NCBI GenBank assembly: GCA_902806565.1
Contig: CADCXA010000056.1
Coordinates: 496,001-560,000 of the forward strand
Source: Hypoxylon rubiginosum
Taxonomy: Eukaryota > Ascomycota > Sordariomycetes > Xylariales > Hypoxylaceae
Direction: 5' to 3'
DNA: 64,000 bases
Shown: piece by piece, positions 24,307 through 33,184 of the stretch
How the letters are laid out: each line of letters begins with the position of its first letter
Position numbering within the stretch: the first letter of the stretch is position 1
Program-made: the position numbers and the translations under genes
Notes under the pieces: model-generated
What the model was told of the DNA's origin: nothing
Databases searched by the model: none
What the model saw: only the letters and a program-made list of their open reading frames with translations

Positions 24307-25232
24307 TACCGATAGTTGGGGTATTAGTTTCACGCGGTACATAGAGAGATTTCGACGGGCGGGGGAAGGTCAGGACAAAGAAAACAACTCGGATCGTTCC
24401 TAACTTGTCAAAGCACGCATAAAGCGAGGCGTTATTCTTGGAATTCATTATTTTCCCTACGCATGGGGCTGTCGAGGGTAGGAGAGAAGTTTTATTCTCC
24501 AATGCAAGTAGTCCGGTCCTAATAGGAGGCTAAGAGAGACTGGCAGGGAGACGGACGTCAAAGTAAGGGGTTTTCGTTGTATCGAAGCAGGCGAAAAGGG
24601 ACACGCAAAGAGAACAAGACAAAGGGGGGGTTTCCCTCGAGGGATTGACGTTATTCTTGGAAGCGGGCGGACATTAGTTAGAGATTCGCGGTTGTAACTT
24701 CGGGCGCCTGTATTATTCAAGTCCTCCCTTTCCCCCCTTGGCTTCGACCACGAGTTAATAGTAGGCATAGTGTAGTGTATGACACCAGCAAATCGCAAAA
24801 CCGACTCGTTCTGCAGCCAAGCTGGATGAATTCTTTTCGGGGCATTTATTTCACGGTGAGAATAGGGGTCGTGGGAGAGAAAGTCGAAAATGCTTCTTTC
24901 GAGCCCTGAGTCTAATTTTCATTATTATAGACACTTGCCAATACAATGCAGTGCAATGCCATGCGATGTGCTATCGTCTCGTAGAGTTCATCCGGTGGTG
25001 AGAACCAACTCACTCCTGTATTGATTATGTGTAACCCTCCCCCTTTCCCGTTTTTGAAAATGAGACCCAACACCGTCGCTATGCAATCGAAGCTCTCGTA
25101 GAACCGGTAAAAGACGGACAGCGGCTCATTTGTTCTTCGTGACCCAAGTCAGAGCTAGCCAGGTAAGTTTCTGCGTACTCCGCGCTCCTATTCCGCATGT
25201 ACCGAGGAGGCCGCCCTATCCCGTCATCCCGG
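24307..25232. other. Convergent intergenic region
   Basis: About 0.9 kb of 3' flank between the AP180 and TFB3 genes. Short frames occur but none looks real. A CAATGCAGTGCAATGCCATGC-like imperfect repeat lies near 24940-24965. Confidence 0.5.
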
Positions 25233-26435
25233 TCACACAAAAACATCATCCACCTCCATCTTCACCCCCATACCCCCCGTCCTCCCCGTCGCCGCCGCCG
25301 CCTCGGCCCCCGCGGTGCCGGCGTCGCGCGGGACGTCGGTCTTGTCGTCGGCGACGACCACCCCCAAACCCGCGAAGGCGTCGAACAGGGCGCGCGCGAC
25401 GTACTCGCGCGTGCTGTAGCCGGGGACCCGGTGGTCGTCGCGGACGCGCGCGTCCTCGAGCCACGGGTGCCGGTACGCGTTCGCGGCCTGCCCCTGCTCC
25501 TGCAGCTCCTGCTCGGGGGGCAGCAGGGCGAAGCGCGTGGGTTTCAGGTCCAGGCCCGCGAACGGGTCGTACGGGCGTCGGTAATACTCGTCGGCGTCGT
25601 CGGAGTCGCGGGACGCGAGGGTCTTGTCCTTGAGGCCGCGGATCGAGAGAAGGCTGTTACTGCTGCCGCCGGCGGTAGGGTTGCTCGAGTCGAGAAGCGA
25701 CGAAAAGTGGGAGCCGGCGATCTCGGCGACGCGGGCGCGCTTCTGGGCGACGATGCGGGCGGTGATCTCGGCGGCGCTGCCGGGCTCGCCGCGGGCCAGG
25801 GCCTCCATGACCTCGGCGTTGGTGGTCTTCTCCTCGGCGCGGGCGCGCTCCTCCTCGCGGCGCTCCTCCTGCCTCCGGAGGCGGGCGGCCTCGGCGCGGT
25901 CGGCGTCGCGCTGGCGGCGGAGGGACTCGGCCTCGCGGCCGCGCCTCCGGTTCTTCTCGATGTCGTCGCGGTGCTTCTGCTCGTAGGCGAGCAGCTCCTG
26001 CTCGGCGCGGCGGCGGTCGGGGTCGGCGCCCCGGACGAGGTCGAAGGTGAGGTCCTCGACCTGCTGCAGGTAGTCGTTGTAGGCGCGCAGGGACTCGAAG
26101 TCGTCCGGGGCCATGTTGAAGACGGCCTGGACGCGCTGGCGGATGTCGACCTCGCGCTCGACCGTCAGGTCGTTGAAGAAGGCAGACCGGAAGCCGCGCT
26201 CGCGCAGGGTCTTGTGGCAGGTCGCGTACGGGCACTGCGAGGGCCCCTTGCTGAAGATGTTGGACACGCACACGTCGCACATGGGGTGGTAGCACTCCGG
26301 GTTGATGAGGAACTTGATGTTGGGGTTCAGGTACCGGTTCCGCTTGCACACGGGGCAGCTGTAGGCCGGGATTTCGAATGTTTCCTCGGTGGCCGTGGCC
26401 TTTGTGAAGGCCCCGGTTGCGAGTTTACGAGACAT
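25233..26435 (-). CDS. TFB3: TFIIH/CAK assembly factor, MAT1 homologue
   Basis: A single exon of 400 aa. It is the RING-finger subunit that stabilises the CDK-activating kinase (Kin28/CDK7 with cyclin H) and anchors it to core TFIIH, in transcription initiation and nucleotide excision repair. The RING is at 27-73 with ligands CPVC, CYH, CDVC and CPYATC in the order Cys3-His-Cys4. A long charged coiled coil rich in Arg and Glu (about 150-240, RRRAEQELLAYEQKHRDDIEKNRRR onward) is typical of MAT1. A C-terminal hydrophobic segment near 350-370 (YVARALFDAFAGLGV) fits the kinase-activating tail. Very GC-rich codon use explains the long opposite-strand frames over the same interval. Divergent from NudC across 635 bp. 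Confidence 0.93.
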   Translation of the reverse strand: MSRKLATGAFTKATATEETFEIPAYSCPVCKRNRYLNPNIKFLINPECYHPMCDVCVSNIFSKGPSQCPYATCHKTLRERGFRSAFFNDLTVEREVDIRQRVQAVFNMAPDDFESLRAYNDYLQQVEDLTFDLVRGADPDRRRAEQELLAYEQKHRDDIEKNRRRGREAESLRRQRDADRAEAARLRRQEERREEERARAEEKTTNAEVMEALARGEPGSAAEITARIVAQKRARVAEIAGSHFSSLLDSSNPTAGGSSNSLLSIRGLKDKTLASRDSDDADEYYRRPYDPFAGLDLKPTRFALLPPEQELQEQGQAANAYRHPWLEDARVRDDHRVPGYSTREYVARALFDAFAGLGVVVADDKTDVPRDAGTAGAEAAAATGRTGGMGVKMEVDDVFV

Positions 26436-27070
26436 TATGGGGGTTTTGGTATGGCTCGATATCGTTTGTGGTCGTGGTCGTGGTGTTTCTAGGGCTAGCA
26501 GCTTTGAGTCTACGTCCCTCGAGTAGTAGAGATGGGGATATTAGAATGGCGGATGAGTGTGAGGAACGAGTCTGTTGCGATAACAGTTACTCATTTGGTT
26601 CGAGTCTGTTCTCTCGAGTCGGGATTTTGTCGGATTCACGTCAAGTTAAAGAGTGAAAGCCACCGTCTAACTCAAGAGAAAGACGAAAGGGAGACAAGAC
26701 GTGAAGTTAAGACAATGTTAAGAGAACAACAAGAATGGAAAGCATCAGGTAAAGACATCAAAGAATAATTTGGGTACGTACCTCTTAAGTGGCAGAATAC
26801 ATGTGGGACTGGACAAGCCTATAAAACGGCCTGAACGGCGAGGGTAACGCCCATGATTGGAATGCTCTAGTGGGCGAATGCAGGGGACTGAGGGGAGTAT
26901 TTGCCCCACCTCGCCTACCAACTGCCCCTCAGCCCCTCCATCGAAGCTTTACTAAGGCTCAAGCTCAGCTCTAGACCTTCGTTCGTCTTCTAGAAGAATA
27001 TCATCCTACTCGATAGCTATCCCAAACCAAACAGAGCTCAGAATACAGTTTACTACACAAGATCATAGCC
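26436..27070. other. Divergent promoter region, TFB3 / NudC
   Basis: A 635-bp shared upstream region. It contains CT-rich leader sequence before the NudC start and no additional gene. Confidence 0.55.
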
Positions 27071-27794
27071 ATGGCTGATACCGGTATGTACTTGTTCATC
27101 AATATACCCAAATCACTACCAGCTAATACCATCTGATCCAACAGATCCTACCCCGGAGCAAGAAGCAGCTGCCCGCGCTAAGGAGGCCCAAGAACAGGCA
27201 GCGCTGCCGTACAAGTGGAACCAGACCATCGGCGACCTCGACGTTACCATCACCGTTCCCGGAAACCTCAAGGGCCGTGACCTAGTCGTCGAGATCAAGA
27301 AGCAGAAGCTCAAGGCCGGCATCAAGGGCCAGGAACCCATCATCGATGTACGTCATCTGTCACTCTTTACCACCCACTACTTTGCTTGTACATGGGTGAT
27401 TCAGTCAGTTATATGAGACAAACACTAACCATACTACCACCAGGGCGACCTCCCCCACGCCATAAGCACCGAAGAGTCGACGTGGACCCTAACCTCCTCG
27501 CCGGACGGGACCAAGATCGTGGAGATCCACCTGGACAAGGTCAACAAGATGGAGTGGTGGGCGCACGTGGTGACGGGCGCCCCCAAGATCGACGTGTCCA
27601 AGATCACGCCCGAGAGCTCCAAGCTGTCGGACCTCGACGGCGAGACGCGCGGCATGGTCGAGAAGATGATGTACGACCAGCGCCAGAAGGAGATGGGCCT
27701 GCCCTCCTCGGACGACCAGAAGAAGGCCGACATCCTCAAGCAGTTCCAGAGCCAGCATCCCGAGCTCGACTTTAGCAACGCCAAGATACAGTAG
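27071..27794 (+). CDS. nudC: Nuclear distribution protein NudC
   Basis: Three exons: 27071-27083, 27145-27347 and 27444-27794 (188 aa). A CS-domain (p23-like) cochaperone needed for dynein-dependent nuclear migration; first defined in Aspergillus nidulans nud mutants. [17 protein letters not shown] opens the CS beta-sandwich near residue 27, continuing through [31 protein letters not shown] and STWTL. The conserved C-terminus has [40 protein letters not shown] and [19 protein letters not shown]. Length matches short fungal NudC (about 190-200 aa), which lacks the longer animal N-terminus. Exon 1 encodes only four full codons. Donors GTATGT and GTACGT and CAG acceptors agree with phase. Confidence 0.96.
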
Positions 27795-28503
27795 TCGGCG
27801 GTAGTAGTAGGGTCAGGTGAAAGTAGCAACAGAGGAAAGAGAAGAAGAAGAAAAAACATAAACCAAGAACAAGTCACAGGAGAAACACGAATGGTACCAA
27901 AAGTTGGATGGTAGGGAGAAGATTCATTTTTATTAATCATGTACATATGTAGCATTGGTATGATATCCAAAGGTCTTAAAAGGAGTATCAAAGAATGTCG
28001 AGGGTGAAACGAATAGCCAAAACCACGAAAACTCGAAAAGAGGGTAGAAGCGTCAGAGAGCCCTGTCTGTTTTACTCTTGGAATCGCTAGTAATGACATA
28101 GCAGATGGTAAAGCCGCTACGCATCAATCGTCAGACGAATGAGCGTTCCGTAATATTGTGTAATGTATTCGGAGAAGGAAGACGGCAGAAAGGGAAAAAT
28201 CACCTACGACGGACACATGGCAAGATACATGGCAAAAAACCTACCATAACTCCGGCCAGTTCGCTCTTTTGTCCATCTTCGTTCGACCTCGGAAAGTCTT
28301 GGAATTGTGGAATGCATTGATACTATGTGCCAAGTGAGTTACTCTTGTGCTACACGCTCAAGAGTCATCGTATGCTCGATGACAACGGAGCGGCATCCTG
28401 GAGATGGAAAAGCTTCTTTCACAGCCAGCACCAGCCCTCGCCGACTGAATCAAGACAGCGCTACGTAACTCGAATATCGAGTTATTGCAATTCTCGCATT
28501 CGT
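27795..28503. other. Convergent intergenic region
   Basis: About 0.7 kb of 3' flank between NudC and the Bud27/URI gene. An A/G-rich stretch at 27815-27860 follows the NudC stop. No gene seen. Confidence 0.55.
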
Positions 28504-30399
28504 TCAAATCTGGCCTAGCCTTGCCGCCTTGAAGCGACTCATCCGCTTCGGCCCGCCATCCTCCTCGTCCAGAGGTTGAATGGGGTTCTCGTCCTCCTTC
28601 ATGAACCCGCCTTGCCGGTGGATGAACTGGTTCCGCTTCTTGTTGTAGTCCTCCACGACCTGCTTCTGCAAGAGATCCGCGTCGAACTCGTCCGGTTCCT
28701 TTACCTTCGACGACGGTTCGTGTTCAAGCACGGAATTCGCTAGAGTTCTGCCCTCTGGTCCCGAGGGGATCGATTGTCCGTAGCTGCTGGGCATCTCCGG
28801 TAGGATTGGGGTGCCGTCGAGGGCGACCGGGTTCGTATTTATGGGTGGGTCGTTGGTCCTCGCCTTGCGGAACCGAGATACTCTCTTGGGCTGCGTATTT
28901 GTGTTGCTAACTGGCTGAGATGTTCCACTGCGCTCCACAACGTCCGAGAATGGATCTACCACGGCCCGTTTCGGCGGCTTCGGTTTCGACACCTCCGGAG
29001 CTGGTGCCGGCGACTCTGCGATATCAAGGTTCTGGGCAAATCTAACCTTCTTGGATATATCCTCTGCTGGTATTGAGTCCTTGATTATCGATCCAGCAAT
29101 CGGTTCGGCGACAGGTTCGGCGACAGGTTCGGCACCCGGTTCACTGCCAGCATTGCTGACCGAGATTTCTCCGCCTTCGCGTCTGATAGTTATGCGACCC
29201 ATACCTTCTACTATTTCTTCCTCGTCATCCGACGTATTTTCCTCAAAGTCGTAATTGCTCAACCGTTCCTTGAGCTCCAGCATCTGACGTTTCCAATCGT
29301 CATCGAGATCGATCTTAGACCTACCCCATTCATTTTCCTCATCGTCATCTTCGTCGTCATCGTAATCATCCGTGTCGCCACCGGTAGAACCTTCTTCCAT
29401 CTGTATTTCGGCGACGATAGGTCCCATCTCATATTCCATCGTGTCCTTGTTATAACGGATCATATGTTCACGTAACTCCCTATCTTCTTGAGACTCGTCC
29501 GCAGGAAATATGGGATCCGAGATGATGCTCTGCTGGTCCTTTGCCTTTTGAAGAATCTCTTCCAGCCTCTTGGCTGTCTCCGATTGTTCGTTTTGCTTGG
29601 CAGGCTTCGTATCTTCGCTAAAGGTTACACTCTTTTTCTTGGTCACCGGCTTCGTCTTCTTCGGCGCTTCAACCTTGGATTCTTGGGGTTGCTTATTAAG
29701 AGGGTCGGGGATCTTCTGCGACGATTCCGATGCGTTGTCGTGCGAGTTCTCGGGTATTTGGGCCGGTGAGGCGGGCGCATCTTTCAGTAGCTTCGTTTCA
29801 TCGCTAGGCGTATCCTGTGATCCTTCAGGTACAGCAGTGTTCGTGCCAGGCGAGAAATCCGTGATGCCAGCTTTCTTAAGCGCCTCGAGGAGTTGCGGTT
29901 GACTATCTCCGGGTCTCCGTAAGCTATAGGATATAACGTTGTCGTCATCATCTAGCTCCTCCATAATTTCGGTGATCGGCAGTCCTTCCTCGTCGGTCGC
30001 ATCAGGATTGGCAACGACGGTTACCGCAGCAAGCCGATTCTCTGCTTCCTCGAGCTGCTTGGTGAGAGTGTCGATATTCTTTCCGACATAGTCTAACCGA
30101 TTCGTGAGCGTACTGATGATCTGTTCGGGCTTCTTGGAGTCGTCGCGTCCAAATATGTCGACTAGTTCCTTCTCATTCAATACCTCGTGGTATAGCTCAG
30201 AGTGGAATTTTTCTCGAGTGCTTCTAAGCTCCTGTCGACTGGCCGCCGGTGGGAGACCCTTCACTTCTGCGCGCAACGTCTCGTACTCGGTTCTCCATTG
30301 TTTCCAGTGATCGAGGGCCTTGGAAAGCTTCTTAACGTTCTCCTCTAACAACTGACGATGTCTCTCCAAGTCGACGAAACTGTCTCTTGCTGTAGCCAT
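28504..30399 (-). CDS. Bud27/URI-like unconventional prefoldin (DUF3835-type C-terminus)
   Basis: A single exon of 631 aa. Bud27/URI proteins act with R2TP and prefoldin in cytoplasmic assembly of RNA polymerases and link TOR signalling to translation. Residues 1-130 form a prefoldin-alpha-like coiled-coil arrangement: a long helix from ERHRQLLEENVKKLSKALDHW, a short hairpin with LYHEVLNEKELVDIFGRDD, and a second helix from IISTLTNRLDYVGKNIDTL. The middle is acidic and disordered, with a DDYDDDEDDDEENEWG stretch near residue 350. Near the C-terminus two SRF(K/R) motifs occur, PKRVSRFRKAR and the terminal RMSRFKAARLGQI, which are the hallmark I associate with fungal DUF3835/Bud27. A short AEPVAEPVAEP repeat is encoded around 29100-29140. 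Assignment is good; orthology to yeast Bud27 is inferred. Confidence 0.85.
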   Translation of the reverse strand: MATARDSFVDLERHRQLLEENVKKLSKALDHWKQWRTEYETLRAEVKGLPPAASRQELRSTREKFHSELYHEVLNEKELVDIFGRDDSKKPEQIISTLTNRLDYVGKNIDTLTKQLEEAENRLAAVTVVANPDATDEEGLPITEIMEELDDDDNVISYSLRRPGDSQPQLLEALKKAGITDFSPGTNTAVPEGSQDTPSDETKLLKDAPASPAQIPENSHDNASESSQKIPDPLNKQPQESKVEAPKKTKPVTKKKSVTFSEDTKPAKQNEQSETAKRLEEILQKAKDQQSIISDPIFPADESQEDRELREHMIRYNKDTMEYEMGPIVAEIQMEEGSTGGDTDDYDDDEDDDEENEWGRSKIDLDDDWKRQMLELKERLSNYDFEENTSDDEEEIVEGMGRITIRREGGEISVSNAGSEPGAEPVAEPVAEPIAGSIIKDSIPAEDISKKVRFAQNLDIAESPAPAPEVSKPKPPKRAVVDPFSDVVERSGTSQPVSNTNTQPKRVSRFRKARTNDPPINTNPVALDGTPILPEMPSSYGQSIPSGPEGRTLANSVLEHEPSSKVKEPDEFDADLLQKQVVEDYNKKRNQFIHRQGGFMKEDENPIQPLDEEDGGPKRMSRFKAARLGQI

Positions 30400-31105
30400 T
30401 TTGCAAGTATTGATCTGGTGACGAGATGTTTTGCGAAGGAGAGAAAGAAAAGGAAGGGTCTAAAATTTCTAGAGACTAAGAATTTGGAATGGAGCTTGGA
30501 CCATGTCCAGTGGCGATCTAAGATCTGCCCCACTTGCTGACACCTAGAAAAAGTTTAATATTCCGAGCCTCAAACTTGAAACTAAATATAGCTCAACTTT
30601 CTAGACCCCAGGTGAACTCAAGATGCTCGTTATCTGAGGTGGTTCAATATCGAGGACGCGATTTGCGATGAGGTTAGCAACATGGAAGATTCACCTCTAT
30701 GCGGGCTAGACAAGTACAGAGCGAACCTACGAGACATTATACAGCCTACCCCTATTCACGAGACAGGTCCGTATACAGCATGAGAGCCTACAGTTACATG
30801 AAATCCATGAGTATAGTTTCACATTCACAGCATGTAAAGAACTAATACTCAGTAGCAAAATATTATTTGGGGTATCTACAGAAAGAATCATCGATAGTCC
30901 CGTTCCTCGACCGCAAAATCAAAGCAGAGTGCGAAAGTAGCCATAACGCCGATTGTCGTTCATCTTCAATCATTCACCTCGTATTATCAGCTTGCTAGAA
31001 ATCCTTATTCAGCTTCTCTAGCAGCCCCCGATCCTATTCAGATACCAAATAAACTGGTTGCTGATCCGCTCTACGAAACCCGGCTGTGAGCCCTCGTACA
31101 CAAGC
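30400..31105. other. Intergenic region
   Basis: Bud27 promoter and the 3' flank of the copper transporter. The stretch is AT-rich; no gene or RNA seen. Confidence 0.55.
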
Positions 31106-32003
31106 TTAACCACAGCACACGGTAGGTTCGTTCGCGACACCAGTCTTGCGACCACTAGTACTATCATTAGTTTACACAGACGATAATCATCAGAGTTGGT
31201 ATGAAGCGCTTACCCGCCAATCTTCTCCCATTGGAAGATGAAGCTGCCGATGAAAGCACCAATGAAGATGCAGATGATGAAGTAGCCGTTGTAGTACATG
31301 GCGAGCCTAGCGAACATTGTTAGCCATATTCTTTCTTGACGAACAGTGTGAAGACGGAAGCCTAAGAAACTTACAGCATCAGGAAGTAGGCAACAACAAA
31401 CTGGGCAGTGTGAAGAAGAGCGCGGATAGCTTGCTCGTAGATCTTGGGTCGGTAACCAGTATGCGAGACGCTGCCCGTGGTAGCCTGGGGAGCCACCTTG
31501 GCCGAGTCGCCGCCGTCTTCATTGGCCTCGTTGGTACGGACAGGAGCGACGAGTTCATCCATGGCATTCTTGCGGACGAGGAAACCATCGTACTCCTTGG
31601 CAGCTCGGCGGAGACACTCGAGAAGAATGCCAAGAAGGATGACGCCGATGCAAGAACCAGCAAACATACCACTGCTCTTGATGTGCCATGAAGACGAGAT
31701 GAAGCACGCGTCGATGGTGTTCCAGTTCCAGAGCATCTATGAAGGTTGAGGCGGGGGTTAGCTTCGCGACATCGAATACTCATACGCAGATGGCGACTGA
31801 TTATTACTTACGCTGATCTTGCACTCGCCTCCCATATCCATTCCGCCCATGTCCATGCTCATGGAGGTGGTCGCAGCGGCTGCAGAAGTAGCAGTAGAAG
31901 TGGCCATGTCCATGGTGGTCGATGTAGCCATGGGCATCGACATGTCCATGGTGGTCGATGTGGCCATGGGCATCGACATGTCTGACATACCGCTCATATC
32001 CAT
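31106..32003 (-). CDS. Ctr-family high-affinity copper transporter
   Basis: Four exons: 32003-31812, 31736-31375, 31306-31214 and 31154-31106 (231 aa). It should form a homotrimeric Cu(I) import channel in the plasma or vacuolar membrane. The N-terminal 60 residues are Met-rich (MSMPM, MDM, MSMDMGGMDMGG), the Cu(I)-capture module. TM1 lies at SGMFAGSCIGVILLGILLECL. TM2 holds the essential MxxxM in FLMLLAMYYNGY, and TM3 has GxxxG in FIGAFIGSFIF. The last exon is easily missed: reading through its intron gives a stop right after EKIGG. Splicing (donor GTAAGC, CTAAT branch, TAG acceptor) instead gives a tail ending NEPTVCCG, with the Cys-Cys pair expected for Ctr C-termini. It sits downstream of, and co-oriented with, an isocyanide synthase. 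A vacuolar Ctr2-type role cannot be excluded. Confidence 0.93.
31905..31976 (-). repeat. 36-bp tandem duplication in the Met-rich copper-binding region
   Basis: Two head-to-tail 36-bp units (31905-31940 and 31941-31976) differ at one base. Each encodes a 12-residue block of the type MSMPMATSTTMD, doubling an MxM copper-binding block. Confidence 0.9.
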
Positions 32004-32052
32004 CTTGGCTTATGTGATGAATAAGCTGAGAGGAGTTGGTGTTGGGGGATGG

Positions 32053-32059
32053 TTATATA
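32053..32059 (-). promoter_or_regulatory. TATA-box-like element of the copper transporter gene
   Basis: TATATAA on the minus strand about 50 bp upstream of the Ctr start codon, suitably placed for a short leader. Confidence 0.4.
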
Positions 32060-32265
32060 TTGAGACAAAGTGTAATGGGATTTTGGTTTGAATTGGATGA
32101 AAAGGTTGCGAGTGATGTTGCAAGTGTTATTGGGTCAGCGGTGCCAGAAAGTACTTGCTGGAGCTGGCTTCGGACGAGCTGTAGTAACAGAGAAAAAGTC
32201 GCAAAGGTTTGGTGCCGGGCGACAGATTTGATCGGAAAAGGATCAGCAAAATCAGCAGAAAATAA

Positions 32266-32272
32266 TGAGCAA
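32266..32272 (-). promoter_or_regulatory. TTGCTCA copper-response-like motif, proximal
   Basis: TTGCTCA on the minus strand about 265 bp upstream of the Ctr ATG. The yeast Mac1 element is TTTGC(T/G)C(A/G); here the first T is G, so seven of eight bases match. By chance a given 7-mer appears every 8 kb or so on either strand. Confidence 0.3.
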
Positions 32273-32589
32273 CACCCGGAGGACTGCGATGTACCTCCTT
32301 AATTAATTACGTGAGCTATATATAAATTACGGCAACCGCCTGTTCGGTAAGACAATCCATCTATTGTTGGAAATGGCGGCTGGGCGTTGGCACTTATTTA
32401 TCACTTTACTCAGGAGAAACTGCACAACTTGTGTAACAAGTTGCACCTGTATTTTCTTGTATCACTTAGTGCTTCCTGCAAGGACTACATACATATGTAC
32501 AAGCGGTAACATGTATGGTTCGATTGTGACAGCTGCGGGTGAGTGATTCAACCCCCAAGCCCGGCTAAGGATCTAGGTAAGAGCATGTT

Positions 32590-32596
32590 TGAGCAA
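32590..32596 (-). promoter_or_regulatory. TTGCTCA copper-response-like motif, distal
   Basis: Second TTGCTCA on the same strand about 590 bp upstream of the Ctr ATG, preceded by C instead of the consensus T. Confidence 0.25.
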
Positions 32597-33184
32597 GTTG
32601 TGGCGGCGGCATGGCCCACTTGACAACGGTACTGATACCTTACCCACGACCTATCCATGTGCTGCAGACTTTTTTCCTTTTTTTATTATTCAATCAGAAC
32701 GGCATTTCCCATTAGACGAATATCTGATGGGAAACATCATACGAGACGTTATCTGCTTGTGCTGCTCTTCGTCCTATCTCATGAGTGCCAAGTCCAGATC
32801 TCAGACTAGGTTAGCAAACTCGTCGCACGAATGAAAGTAATGGTGATCGAAAACTTACACATCCATACAAACACAACACTCTCATCTGAAGAGGGTTAAA
32901 ACTGTTCTTCGTTACACTTGTCTAGTAAGTAAGTATAGGCAATACCCCCTAAAACCCCCCATCTACTTGAGAATTTGCATATATCGGAGAAGAGACATGA
33001 TATATCAAGATGAAAATTACAGCGAGATTATTAAACTATCCCAGGACAATTCTAGGTCCCAGGTTCCCATCTCAACATCCAAACAAGACATATAACCACC
33101 TGACCTGTGAGGTCCCACAAGATTACCCCTATTCTAGATACCCGTCCCACCCGAGTCGTCCCACGAAGACGCAATCAGTGCGCC

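Larger units (their letters stand above)
32004..33184. other. Copper transporter promoter / isocyanide synthase 3' flank
   Basis: A 1.2-kb region upstream of the Ctr gene. On the minus strand TATATAA lies about 50 bp before the ATG (32053-32059). Two TTGCTCA sites (plus-strand TGAGCAA) lie about 265 and 590 bp upstream. A second TATATATAA-type stretch is near 32317. Frames at 32589-32834 and 33010-33201 (+) are not supported. Confidence 0.5.

Noticed and set aside
25197..26492. Long plus-strand open frame of about 430 codons antisense to TFB3
   Set aside because: Its Val/Leu/Gly/Arg composition is the mirror of a very GC-rich coding strand; the minus frame has a complete RING and MAT1 features.
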